Source: Salticus scenicus (taxonomy: Eukaryota > Arthropoda > Arachnida > Araneae > Salticidae). Taken from it: a stretch of 64,000 bases of DNA. The notes beneath the pieces are model-generated. The model saw nothing but the letters and a program-made list of their open reading frames with translations, had not been told where the DNA came from and did no database searches. A program made the translations under genes and the position numbers. The stretch covers positions 232,790,688 through 232,854,687 of the forward strand of contig OZ005650.1 of the NCBI GenBank assembly GCA_963930645.1, written 5' to 3'. This document shows positions 10,712 through 22,679 of the stretch, piece after piece (the first letter of the stretch is position 1; each line of letters begins with the position of its first letter).

Positions 10712-12684
10712 ACTAGATGCATACAGCATCAAAGCAAATTATTTGTAGTAAAACATGCGTCTTAAAAGTTTCAATTTATAACATTAACAGGAAATAGTTA
10801 TATCGGTTCGCAAAGTCTCCCAGGAAATGTTCAAAATAGGTGTCGAAATTAACTATTTACGATTTACACCATAATTTTCTCAAACTATGGAGATTACTCT
10901 TTGTATTTAAAAGTTCATTAAATTCACGACAGACAGTGTTTTATAGAAATAATTTAAATTTATGCAGATTTAGATAATTCTAATTTTCGTAAGATTTTAC
11001 ATTTTTTGATTAAATTTTTCTAAAAGATATTTTCAAAATACATTTCTTATCAGTTTGTTCAACTTTGAAATGATTGAAATTATTTTTTAAATATAAAGGA
11101 ACTTTTGAAAAAAAAAAAAAAAAAAATGGATGCATTTGAAAGTTATAAAAAGTAATATTTTAAAGGTATTTTTCACGTAAGGAATGTATATTTATATATT
11201 TTTTTTTTTAAACAAAGCAAATCATAGTAAATAATAACAAAGTAAATAAATAAATAAAATAAAATAACAAAGCAGATCATATTATATATATATATATACA
11301 TTATAATATGATTTAATAGTATAATATATTTTAAAAATCAAAATTTGGGCAGATTTAGATATATTTTTAAAAACTTCCCATTTTTTAAAACTACAAACTA
11401 ATTTTTTAATGCACTAAAATATCAATATTTTTTATATATCACATACCAAATGATATATTTATTTAAACTTAAATAAAACTTAAAACTCATTTAAGGAAAT
11501 ATTTTGCAATAATCAATGGCCTTTTAACAGAATTAGTGAATTAAATTATTATTTAATTAACTGTAAGAATTTACAGTTTGGTGTAAAGCATAATGCTTAA
11601 TTTTTTTTAATGCATATTTGCAAAAAGTAACCCCTGATATTGTAAAGCAGTTACATTTTTGTATTTGACAACGTTAAAATCTACACGCTCATAACACTGT
11701 TATTTCAAACCATGTTTATTACTAGTGACAACTGCATAGAAATTTTATTATTTTTGAAGTAATGTAATAATTGTAAAGTTTTTTCAAACACTATTTCTAC
11801 TAAAGTATCAGAACATTTTATTTATGTAAAATGTCTAAGAACTAAACACACACACACACGTTATTTTATTCGCATCATATTGTAGTTATGAGAAATTTAA
11901 GGATTTTGTGAAAATTCTCAATTTTGGTTTTTATACATATTAAGATGTGAGGAATTCAAGAATTATAAAATCGATAAACTGCCCGTCTGTATGTTAGTCA
12001 ATTTGTTAGTATGTAAGTTTGTTAGTCAATATTGCTATTATCTCAAGAACGAATGATCGTAAAGTGGTTCAACTAACTTCAAATTGTAACTTACAATATA
12101 ATAAAGAACAATACAAGTTTAGATTTTCACAAATCAATAACAAAATGTTTTTAAGATAGTGCTCGAAATTGGGAGAATTGTAGAAAGTTTCACGCGAACG
12201 TGCTTAGAGGATTATTTTCATTATAATGTTGAAGGCCTAGTTTAGTAATATTATTTATGATACTGGTATGAACAAAATGAATAATGAACATTCTATTTTG
12301 AAAAAAAAAATAATAATAATTTATTTGAAATTAAAGAGTTTTTCAGCATGAGAAAACAGTGAAAAATTTCCCATAAATGTAGAATATTAAAATCATTTTC
12401 ATCGTCTTATAAATATATTTTATGATATTGACATGAACATCATTGCTTATCAGCATTCTATTTCAAAAACAGTTCAGTTATTCGAAATTAAATGTTTCCG
12501 TACCATGGACATTTAAAACAATATTAAAATATATATATTACTGGTATAATAGCTTTAGAAATTTTTTGTAATGGCACGAAAATGACTTTAATAAAATTAA
12601 TCAGCGAATTGGATAAAGTAAAATTATACAAGTAAAGAAAGGGTAGAATCTTGGATGAGGACATCCAGTCGGAGACCAATTAAT
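10712..12684. other. Spacer of the large inverted repeat
   Basis: Single-copy AT-rich DNA lies between the arms. It holds a short (CA)n run near 11849-11859, an (AT)n run near 11283-11298 and A-tracts near 11108-11126. No transposase-like reading frame could be recognised on either strand. If the whole structure is a mobile element, it is non-autonomous or its gene has decayed. Confidence 0.5.
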
Positions 12685-13114
12685 ATATATAATGACCCTC
12701 ATCTGTCATTCACGATTCCGGTTTACACCGCTTCAAAACAGAGACTTTTGGCAGCCATTTTTTTTTTCTTCCCCCGTTTGTTCAATTTAACTTACGAAAA
12801 CATACATATCATTTTCATACATGTTTTGTATCGCACATATTGTTATTTATTCCCTCTAAAACCTTGAAAACTATTCAATTGTAATGTTTAAATGTTTAAT
12901 TAAATATAACGGATCACTGGCTATTATAAACATGAACCTATAAATAGAATTATGTAACTTCATGATTATAAACAACGCAATGCCAAATAAAAACAAACAT
13001 AAACTGTTGCCATTCAGAAAATACAAATTCCAAATGGACAACTCTTTAATTGCGAACGAACGACTCTTTGACTGTTTCATTGAAAAAAACGCTTAAAATA
13101 TTTCTAAAACATAT

Positions 13115-13332
13115 GGACAATATTCCTGTGACGTCACAGTAGGTAAAATTGCCGAACACGTGGCCGATATTTTGTAAACAAACTAGATTCAAACATTTTC
13201 CTAAATATTTCTCCAGTGAAACTTAATAATCAGATATCTGTTCAAACAAGAACAAAGGAGAAATGTAAACAACTGAATCGAATGATAAAGTTAAGACTAT
13301 TCCATATCGTAAAATTGCAGAACATTTTATGT

Positions 13333-13383
<51 letters not shown>

Positions 13384-13776
13384 GGATAAAAGATTAATAA
13401 GAACATTTTATACAGACACGCATATATATATAGACATCAAAGCTTAAATAATTAGAATTTCAATCACTTTAATAAAGTAATTTATTAAATGGAACATCCA
13501 TTTAAATTTGTTAACATCGCCACAGTTCACATGGCAACTTTTAATATTACATATGTTGATTAATATTAAAGTATATTACTAAAACTGGATTAAAAACAAA
13601 ACAAAGGTATCACTATATCACTCTTACTTCAATTTCATATAATCTGTAACTCTTATAAATAATATTGCAAGATAAAAATTTTCAAGCCACAATGCTTTTG
13701 TATGGTAGAGTTGAGGATTGTTTGCCTAACCAGCTGATATTCTTGTAGCCTCGAACCCAAAGTGGGAATATGGTCC
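13115..13776. mobile_element. Nested insertion in right arm (GGAC ends)
   Basis: A 662-bp segment is missing from the left arm, where the corresponding sequence near 10280-10292 is continuous. Termini are GGACAATATTCC and, inverted, GGACCATATTCC. AT flanks both sides (13113-13114, 13777-13778). It contains a compound (CA)n(TA)n microsatellite at about 13333-13381 and a palindrome TGTGACGTCACA near the left end (13128-13139). No coding region was seen. Confidence 0.75.
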
Positions 13777-14183
13777 ATTAAAGCTTTAAAAATCTTAAAA
13801 TATTTGTAAAAACATATTAAAGTCTTTTAATATTTATATAAAGCTTCATTATTTGTTTACATTGTAAGGTATGATTGGCGTCGAGTTCAGTACGTAAATG
13901 TCGCCAGTTGATTTTAGTTTTTAAATTAGTGTAAAGTTATAGTTGGGATAGAATGTTTGGTTGGGCAAGTAAAGGTCACCAGTTGAAATGAGCATTGAAA
14001 ATAGGGTAGTCTAAGGTGATAATGTCGAGTCAAGAAAAAATGTTCGGTTGAGAATGAGAAAGTCCCTAGCTGGATCCTGGATATTTGGGCGATGTTGTGG
14101 GTGAGATAGCTGGTTGGGAGTATAGAGTAGAGGTGAATTTGGGTTAGCATGGAGTGTCTGTAATTATTAGATAGTTAGAAAAT

Positions 14184-15070
14184 ACGCAAGCAAAGTGATG
14201 ATGTCACTGGGCGTCAGTGGATGCAAGAAAAAGATTTCCTATGTTAATCGCCCATTGGATTTTTTTAAAAAAATTATTAAAAATTGAGGAAAATTATTTC
14301 CCGATTTTAATTCCCATATTTCGGTATAGATATGCATTAGTTATCGTGTGCATGCGTTAGATTAAGTTGTTTTTGCTGTAAAATTGATAAAATTTAAATT
14401 TTAAATTTCAAAACTTTAGAAAAATAAAATAGCAAACTTCCATATTCGATTGAAAACATAAGCATTTCATTTCAAAGGATGATATTTACACAATAAATAT
14501 CCAACTAATATACTAATTAAAAGGAAAATGATAAATATTCTATCATAATTTGAAGTCAAATTTGTTTTCAAATGTCTAAATAAAGTGTCTGATATAAGAT
14601 ACTCATATGTTGCAGCGGAATAGATTTAATATATCTGTCATCCTTGGCGGAAAAAATATATCGCCAAATTATTTGGCGAACATATTTTATTCCTTTCAAA
14701 AATCATGGTTATTTTTACAACTTATATTAAGAGAGCGATGAATTATATGAAACAATATTTCGTACAATACATATTACGAAAATAAACATCTGGCATGTAT
14801 ATTTTCGTAGTATGTTTTTAATCGCCAAATACAAAAAACCCAAAGATAACACAGTTTTGAAATTTAAAATTTTGTCAATTTGACAGCAAAATAACTCAAT
14901 CTAACACAGGGATACGATAGCATATCTATACCCAAATACGGGTATTAAAATCGGGAAATAATTTTCCTCGATTTTTAATTATTTTTTACAAAAAATACAA
15001 TGAACGATTAATATAGGGAATCTTTTTCTTGCATCCACGGACGGTCAGTGACATCACACTTCGCTTACGT
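14184..15070. mobile_element. ACGCAAGCGAAG-family transposon, copy 2
   Basis: This 887-bp copy of the element at 8873-9785 sits at a different place in the opposite arm, so it is an independent insertion. It begins ACGCAAGCAAAGTG, ends CACTTCGCTTACGT, and AT flanks both sides (14182-14183, 15071-15072). The left arm has the empty site near 9870-9890 (AATTTTCCAAC region). The internal text about TTGGCGA and the CAACATA block is shared with the other copies. Confidence 0.83.
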
Positions 15071-15134
15071 ATTTGGAAACGGGATCTTCGATAGTCTTAA
15101 AAAAATGTATTTTGGTAAAATGAAGTGAATCGTT

Positions 15135-16119
15135 ATATACTTCCTCTTACCCATAGGGTTGAGAAAGTATTGTTTTAGGGTCAAATTTTCGAACGTGAGT
15201 TTTTGTTATACTTACATGTTCTGAGGTCCCCTGAATACGAAAATCACGTTTTTAGCGAATGGTCTCTGTGTCTGTCTGTCTGTCTGTGTGTCTGTTATCA
15301 GCATATCTCAAGAACAAATAGTAGCAGAAATTCCAAACTCGGTATTCTAAATGTGTATCATATAGGGATGCTACAGTAAGCTTTTCGTTAAAATGAAGTA
15401 AATGGTTCGTGTACAGGGACATTCAAATACATTACGTCTATGGGGGAAATTGCAGGTAAGTAGAATTTAACATCTATAGACTGCACTAAACCAAATGAAA
15501 CGAATACATATTTTTTGTAATAGAGATAGTCAACTGGGAAAATTTTTTTTGTGTATGTAGGAGCGTCGCCTCCCCCCTGGGGTAGATGTCCTCCCTTGAG
15601 TGGAGTAAATTTTCATGATGGGTATCTTTCAAAAGATCTCGCCAATACCTTTAAAACGAATGGTTGAACCATCGATCTACGATAACTTAAAATAAAGTTA
15701 TTGATTTCTTTCATTTTTAACATTTTTTTTTTTTTTTTTTTTTTTACTTAAATATTGAGAATAAATGTAAATTTTTTTTGGATATTTAGTGTTTTACTAT
15801 TTCTCTAATATGGAAATCGTCTGTATTATCATACAAGATAACTTTTTTAAATAATAATTTTAATAAATTATTTTTTTTAAACTGAATTATTTTTTAATAA
15901 CCGAATTAAATTCTATATAAATGTAGGTGCATTAATGAAACGGGGGGTTGAGGGGGTCCAGAACTAATTATCATATAAAACTCTTCCGAAGCCTAATTTG
16001 AATTGTTTAACATAGGTTTACATAACAGTACTCTTTATCTTACCTCTTAATCTCCAACCTGTACTTATAGCATTAAATTTCAGGGTAAGAGAAAGTCGTG
16101 TGAGTGACACACTAGATTA
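15135..16119. mobile_element. ACTTCC-TTACCC-family MITE inserted in right arm
   Basis: This segment, about 985 bp, is absent from the left arm. Near its ends it has the inverted motifs ACTTCCTCTTACCC (15139-15152) and GGGTAAGAGAAAGT (16083-16096). It includes a (TGTC)n tract near 15269-15290. A related sequence in the opposite orientation lies at 39015-40740, where it hosts a LINE. Shorter relatives with ACTTCCATTACCC ends are at 40835-41526 and 56986-57824. No coding region was recognised. Confidence 0.72.
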
Positions 16120-16414
16120 TTCTTATTATGAGGACTTTAAATAGAGCACTTAACTGAACACTGGGATGTGTTGTTGCTGTTGTGTTTTCGGGCCTATATT
16201 TTTTGTCAACCAGCAGTTTTTTTATTGTCATTCATATTTATTGATCGGGTAGAATTTTTTTAATTTCAGAACGAAAATTATAAAATATCGAAACACATTT
16301 GATTTATAAACAAAAACTGAAAATACGTTTAAATGATCACGTGGTAATCTTCATGATCTAAACATTGTTTTCAAGATTCATCATTCACATTCCGTCATTT
16401 TTGACGGGGTTATA

Positions 16415-16892
16415 CACTAGTAAGAACATAAACATAGTTCAATACTTTTAACATAAATATATTGTTATAATAAAAAAAGGTAGAATAATGCAATCAGCAA
16501 AGTGCATCTTAGACAGCTAGTTTCCATTAGAGAGCGTGTTGCTGTGAATTTCGATGACATATTTTAATTTAAAAGCATATGTCCTAAGTAATATTTTGAG
16601 AAAGCTTTCAAGCATATTTCCAAAATTATAGCATCACAGAATTGAGAGATTAATAGAAATGATTAGCATTTAAATCTACCTGTGTGAAGTTGGCGGACCT
16701 ATACTACAATTAAAAAAATTGGTTTACGTTTCCCGAAATTTTGCCCTGGTTTGCCAACTTTTTTTATTTGGTCCACCCACGAAATGGCTAAAAAAAAAAA
16801 AAAAAAAAAAAAAAAAATAAGCTTTGACCTTATTTTTATAGCCGCATATTATGTCGGAAAAGCAGGTTATATTACAGTTTTTCCCATACTTC
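16415..16892. other. AT-rich DNA without recognised genes
   Basis: An A-tract lies at about 16791-16817. Nothing else is recognisable. Confidence 0.55.
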
Positions 16893-16954
16893 TTTAGAAA
16901 TCGACCTATTGCAATCACTTCGTTTATCTATATATATCTATCTATCTATCCATA

Positions 16955-19260
16955 ATGAAAATTTTGTCATCACGATAACTCCCGAAATAATACTCCAAAT
17001 CGAACCAAATTTGGACGGTGAACTCATCTTACAGATATCTCGGATGAGTTCGTTAACGAAGTTGCTCCGACTTTTTGTTTTCAAGTGGCAGCCGCTTGAA
17101 AATTTCAAACCCGCAATGTAAAAAGCAGATTTAAAGCAAGATTTGCTTGAATTTTCATGTAAATACAGGCCACATAAAGGTCTCAATGAAGTTTATTAAT
17201 GAAGTTTATCCGCCATTTTTAATAAAGTGGTAGAAATTTTAAGTTCAGCGGGGCCACTTGAAATCAGGCTACCACTTGAAAATTTAAAATCACTATAACT
17301 TCCGAAATAATACTCAAAATTGAACCAAATTTGGACAGTTTCTTAACTTATTTTGTAAATATCTTAGATGAGTTTGTTAACCAAGTTGCTCCGCCATTTT
17401 GCTTTCAAGTGGAGACCACTTGAAATATTCAAATTGTAAAAAGAGTAATCCGAATTTTAAAAAATTTTGATGTATACATAGTTTATACAAGTGTCTCAAA
17501 GAACTTTATTAATGAACTTTATCCGCCATTTTTAATAAAGTGGCGGATATCTTATGTCAGGCGGGACCTCTTCAAATCAGGCTACCATTTGAAAATTTAA
17601 AACCATTATAACTTCCGAAATAATACTCCAAATAGAACCAAATTTGAACAGTGTCTTAACTTATGTTATAAATATCTTAGATGAATATGTTAACCAAGAT
17701 GCTCCGCCATTTTGATTTCAAGTGGAGACCACTTGAAAATTTAAATTGTAAAAAGTGTATTCCGAATTTGTTTGAATTTTGATGTAAATACAGACCACAT
17801 AAGGATCTCAATGAAGTTTATTAATGAACTATATTCGCCGCATTTAATAAAGTGGCAGATATCTTAAGTTATGTGATGCCACTTGAAATCAGGCTACCAC
17901 TTGAAAATTTAAAATCATAATAACTTCTGAAATAATACTCCAAATCGAACCAAATTTGGACAGTATCTTAACTTTTCTTATAAATATCTTAGATGAGTTT
18001 TTTAACCAAGTTGCTTCGCAATTTTGATTTCAAGTGGAGACCACTTGAAAATTTCAAATTCAAATTGTAAAAAGCATATTCAGAATTTGTTTTAATCTTG
18101 ATGTATACATAGATTACATAAGTGTCTCAATGAACTTTATCCGCGATTTTTAATAAAGTGGCAGATATCTTAAGTTAAGCGGGGCCACTTGAAATCAGGC
18201 TACCACTTGAAAATTTAAAATCATAATAACATCTGAAATAATACTCCAAATCGAACCAAATTTGGACAGTGCACTTATAAATATTTTGGATGAGTTTGCC
18301 AATCACGTTGCTCCGCCATTTTGTTTTCAAGTTGAATGTTGATCTATACATAGACCATATAAGGGTCTCAACAGCCATTTTTTGGAAAGTACAGGAAATC
18401 TCATACTAAACGGGCCACTTCAAATCAGGCTTCCACTTGAAAATTTAAAATCATGCTAACTTCTGAAATAATACTCCAAATCGAACTAAATTTGGACAGT
18501 GATATTATCATATAATTATCTTGATCGTGTTCACTGGGCAACTTGTACCGACATCTTGTTTCTAAGTTGCAGCCACTTGAAATAACACTGCCACTTGAAA
18601 TCACACTGCCACTTGAAAATATGCCACCATGATAACTTTTAAAATACTAAACTGATTGAAATGAAAGTTGGATAGTGAACTTATGGTTCAAATATCTAGG
18701 ATAAGTTCACTTGGTCTATTGATCCGCAAATTTATTTCCAATTGGCAACCACTTAAAAAGTTTCTCATTATGGTAACTTTAGTAATACTGAATCAATTCG
18801 CATCAAATTTGGGTAATGAATTTATCATTCAAATATCTCAGTTAAGTTCGCTGGGAATCTCACTACGCTTTTTTTTTTTCCCAAGTGGTACCACCTGAAA
18901 ATTTCTTATGACGATAATTATTGAAATACTGATTTAATTTAAACTAGAACTGGAAAATGAAATTATCATACAAATATATTGGATGATTTCGCTCGGCATG
19001 TTGTTTCGCAATTTTGTTTCCAAGTCGCAGCCACTTATACTGCTACTTGAAGATTTGCCAAAATGATAACTTTTGAAACACTGCACTGATTTGAACCACA
19101 GTTGGACAGTGAACCTATGCTTCAAATATCTTAAATGTATTTGCTGGGCAACTTGTTCCACTGTATTGTTTCCAAGTGGCGGCCACTTGAAAATTTGTTA
19201 TCACGGTAACTTTTGAAATACTTAACAATTCAAATCAAAGCTGAAAAATGGATTTATCAT
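16955..19260 (+). repeat. Satellite array of about 310 bp with internal hairpins
   Basis: At least six units are marked by TACTCCAAATCGAACCAAAT-like text beginning at 16991, 17311, 17624, 17936, 18242 and 18472 (spacings 320, 313, 312, 306, 230). Further degenerate units run to about 19260. Each unit holds the phrases TTTCAAGTGG and CCACTTGAAA close together. In units at 17403, 17716 and 18028 these form a perfect 10-bp stem with a 3-base AGA loop. Units also carry GCTCCGCCATTTTG and TTTATCCGCCATTTTTAATA blocks. Decayed versions of the hairpin continue beyond 19260. It starts next to a block shared with the Helitron-like fragment at 3614. No coding potential was seen. Confidence 0.88.
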
Positions 19261-19950
19261 TCAAACAACAAAAATCTAGAAATTTCACGTAACTCGTGAA
19301 CCAATCTAGATATTACGTTCATCTTTGGTATATCGATAATTAGTATTTACTCGCCAAAAGTCGCCAAAAAAGTCGCCATTGGGTAAAAGTCGCCAGATTT
19401 GGCACCAAATCCATTACCTGCCTTATTGGATCATTTTAATGCGTTTTTAAGGAAACATTATGCTATTTTAATGCTAAAACAAACTAGAAATGCAGAAAAC
19501 TAACATTTTATCAATTTACTAAGCCTCTTTAAAAGAATTTCCACAAAAAAAAAAAAAAAAAAAAAAAAAATTCAAATTTGCAACGATATCTTAGATCAGC
19601 AACTTTCTCTGCCATTTTGATCCAAGTGGCAGCCACTTAATTTTCTCAACAGAGAGAGATTTTTAATTAATTCGAACTATAGGTGTACAGTAGACTTATC
19701 TCACAAATACATTTGACATGTTTGTCAACTTAACCCACCATTTTGTTTCCAAGCGCCAGACACTTGAAAATTTAATATTCACATAAAAAGGTATTTATGA
19801 ACCGATTTGCTTAAAACTCTATATCGCATAGCCTACATCAATATTTTTACCAAGTCCATTTATAATTTGTAGCCGCCATTTTGAAAGAAAATGACGGCTA
19901 CTTGATAAGAAAAAAGAAATCAATCTACGATTCCAAATAACCTGGAAGGA

Positions 19951-19985
<35 letters not shown>

Positions 19986-20040
19986 CACCATTTATAACGC
20001 TAAATAACACAAAAATAGCTTTTTTGAAAATGTAAAGTGG
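19261..20040 (+). repeat. Degenerate continuation of the hairpin satellite
   Basis: CAAGTGGCAGCCACTT near 19624 and CAAGCGCCAGACACTT near 19751 are recognisable hairpin relics. In between lie repeated short phrases built on GTCGCCA (19360-19400), an A-tract at about 19545-19570 and a T-tract at 19957-19983. Confidence 0.6.
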
Positions 20041-20540
20041 GAAACCTCAAATATGAATTTCAAAAAGCAGTTTATGTATAACGTATCGCAAGTAATATTT
20101 TTTGTGCCCACCCACCAAGAGAAAGAAAAAAAACAAAAAAAAATACACTTTGATCTCATTTTCGTAGCAGCACCTCCATATCGGATATACTAAAAACAAA
20201 TTATGCTGGAGGTTTGCCCAAGGTTTGTCCATGGTTAACCAAACAAATTTTTTTTTTCGCACGCTATAAAATAACGCTATAAAACACGAAATAAGCAATT
20301 TGGGAAGCATGATGTTGATACCCCCAAATTAGAATTTCAGAAGACGGTTTGCGTGTTGAGTTTGCTCAAGTTTTGTTCAGTTTTGATAACTATTACTTTT
20401 TTGCTGACCTTTTATAACGCTATAAAACACGAAATATGTATTTTGAGAAATGTGAAGTTGACACCTTTAAAATTTTATTTCAAAGAACGGTTTGTGTGTA
20501 ACATTTGCCAGAGTTTTGTCAGGTTTGCTCAAACATTATT
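20041..20540 (+). repeat. Tandem repeat family with CTATAAAACACGAAAT block
   Basis: Units carry AACGCTATAAAACACGAAAT (near 20272 and 20416). Each is followed by a conserved block on GTGAAGTTGACACC or its variants and then TTTGTGTGTAACGTTTGCC. Unit length is about 145-170 bp. The same family resumes at 22680-23340, so it was interrupted by the material between. No genes were seen. Confidence 0.75.
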
Positions 20541-20564
20541 ATTATTATTACTAGCTTGCAGACG

Positions 20565-20675
20565 TTATACTTAAATGAGATGTTATACTTAAATAATAAT
20601 TATACTTAACGTTATATACTTAGACGTTAATATTAGTTAATTATACTTAGACGTTATACTTAAATAATAAACTCT
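20565..20675. repeat. Short tandem repeat (GTTATACTTAAAT type)
   Basis: About six imperfect units built on TTATACTTA, several preceded by GACG, lie between two larger repeat blocks. Confidence 0.7.
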
Positions 20676-20679
20676 CATA

Positions 20680-21680
20680 AATTTTCCAGGACAAATTTGG
20701 CGCTAAAAGGGGTGTCTCGAATTTGCTCTAAGTAACACATACCCCTTCCGTTCCCCCACCCCCCCCCGAAAAAAAGGCAGACTACAACAAAATCAGAGAC
20801 GTGTTTTGGAAATGTCTTAAAGAAGACGCATAGCTGTTTTCAACATCTTTGTTCGAATTTTAGTAGAGTTCTACTCAAAAATCCGGAATTTGCAAAACTT
20901 TCCACCAAAATTCGATTCCTCCCTCCCCTTAAAAATCGAAATTTCCAATTTTACAATTTCTTCACTGTGAAGTAATTTGGAGCCGAGTTATGCTTACAAA
21001 TGTGTTTTTGCCTTTTGTCCCCCCAAAGTGAAAACAGGGGTAATTTCGATAAATCCCGTTATTATTGGTGTCGGATACATATGAACAATCCAAGCACCAA
21101 AATTCGTGACCACAGCTCCCATAGATTTCTCAGGAAAAATTTAGCGCTAAAAGGAGTGTCTCGATTTTGCCCCCTCGTATCCCCTCCCCTCAAAAAAAAA
21201 AGTTGTTTTCGGAAATATCCTAAGTAAGTCGCATAGCTTTATATTTAACATTTTTGTTCCATTTTTTGGTAGAGTTCTACCCAAAAATCCAGAATTTGCG
21301 AAATTTCCCGCCACAAATATCGATTTTCCGCCTTTCTCCCCTTAAAAATCAAAAATTCCTAAATCGCAGATAATGTTTTTCGTTTTACTTATGTCTTGTC
21401 TCCTCGTGTGCAATTTATTTACAGTGAAGTAATTCGGAGCCGAGTGTGGGGGGGGGGGGAGGAATTTCGAAAAAAATGATAGATATAATTTTAGGTTGGG
21501 TAAGGACCAAAATTCCTGCCGAGCGCCGTTTAATTCCGTTCAGCCATTCTCACGTGATATCAAGACAAAAACAGCGTTACAGATAAACACTCACGACGAC
21601 ACACACACAGACAGATAAAATTTTCTGAAGTCATTTTTGGCTTCCATGGTATGTGAAACGTGAAGAAATCGCAAAGGTTT
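20680..21680 (+). repeat. Dispersed repeat with C-rich tracts, two tandem copies
   Basis: Two copies about 430 bp apart start near 20690 and 21126 with TTTAGCGCTAAAAGGAGTGT-type text. They pass through C-rich runs (CCCCTCCCC, CCCACCCCCCCCC) to a block containing CAGTGAAGTAATTTGGAGCC. Related text lies inside the element at 47740-49626 (49381 onwards) and, on the opposite strand, at about 60725-60860. The final block (21560-21670, with an ACACACACAGACAGATAAAA tract) recurs at 22490-22610. This is a dispersed, probably mobile, family without recognisable coding sequence. Confidence 0.65.
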
Positions 21681-22679
21681 TTGATTCTGACAAATTTACC
21701 GACAAAATTCTGATAATATTAAATTGAAACCCTATTTACTTATGTGTGTATTTATTTTTTAAATTTATAATTTGTTACAAACATCTTGTTTATGAGTTGT
21801 CCGAGAGAAGAATATCTCAAATGACTGAATCCTCACATAAACAATCTTTTCGTAACACCGTGTGTATTCATCGCCAAATCCGTCAAATAGCGTGGCAGTG
21901 TTGCTTAATTTAAATTTAAATTTTTTAAAGCCTGTTATTTTATCTTTTGTTATTTTCTTCAGAATAGCTTTAGTATCAGATCCCAAAGCAAAATTTGAAA
22001 TTTGGCATCGAAGTACCTAGGACATTTCTCGCCAACTGCTTTATATCCGACTCTGCTATAGCCATTATAATTCACTGCCAAAATGGCAAAAATAAAATAA
22101 AATAAAAAGTTGCCAAGAGGGTCTTATACTAAATTTGTATCTTTTCTTAAATATTCAACTACATCGACAAACTATTAGAGTTTTCTGCATGGAAATTTTG
22201 TCAAATGATAAATATATGCCGATCTTTGAATTCGGTATCGATATCAGGTGGTGTATATATATATATATATATAAAGAGACCTGTTGTCTAAAACGTAAAG
22301 ATAAGTTTTTTTTTTTTTTTTTTCATTTAAAGCGTTTTACTGAGAACATCTTTATAGCGCATGCGCAGGCGTTTTTTACCCACAATTCAAAAACTTATCA
22401 AAATTTTGAAAATTTCTATAGATATAATTTTAAGTTGGGTGAAGACCTAAATTCTTGCCAAGTGCTGTTGAATTCCGTCCAGCCGTTCTCTAGTGATACC
22501 CGATCAAAAATAGCGACATACAGACATGAAGACACACACACACACAGATAAAAATTTCTGAAATCATTTTTGGCTTTCATGGTGTGTGAACCTTGAAGAT
22601 AGCGCATTTTTTTTTTTTTTTCTGACAAATTTACAGACAAAAGTCTGAATTTATTACTATATATTATTATTATTATTAT
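21681..22679. other. AT-rich DNA with a partial repeat copy and microsatellites
   Basis: It contains a (TA)n tract near 22255-22272, a T-tract at 22308-22323, a second copy of the CAGATAAAA end block (22420-22610) and an (ATT)n run at 22656-22683. The 138-codon open frame spanning 22135-22551 is composed of this repeat and is not a gene. Confidence 0.6.

Larger units (their letters stand above)
8101..16414. repeat. 8.3-kb inverted repeat with nested insertions
   Basis: The outer ends are identical inverted sequences, TATAACCCCGTCAAAAATGA at 8101 and its complement ending at 16414. Complementarity can be followed inwards through both arms to about 10711 on the left and 12685 on the right. Apparent arm lengths differ (2.6 and 3.7 kb). 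After removing two insertions from the left and three from the right, they become about 1212 and 1192 bp. A 1.97-kb unique spacer (10712-12684) separates them. The structure is that of a foldback-type or long-TIR DNA element, or an old inverted duplication. No clear target-site duplication was found at the outer ends and no transposase was recognised. Confidence 0.85.

Noticed and set aside
10252..13080. Similar open frames of 60-70 codons at 10322-10507 (+) and 12871-13080 (-)
   Set aside because: They are the same sequence in the two arms of the large inverted repeat. The reading frame has the AT-driven composition of non-coding DNA, so similarity is explained by the duplication.
22135..22551. 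138-codon open frame, one of the longest in the window
   Set aside because: It crosses a (TA)n tract, a T-tract and a dispersed repeat end block. The product contains Tyr-Ile and Phe homopolymers and no domain.
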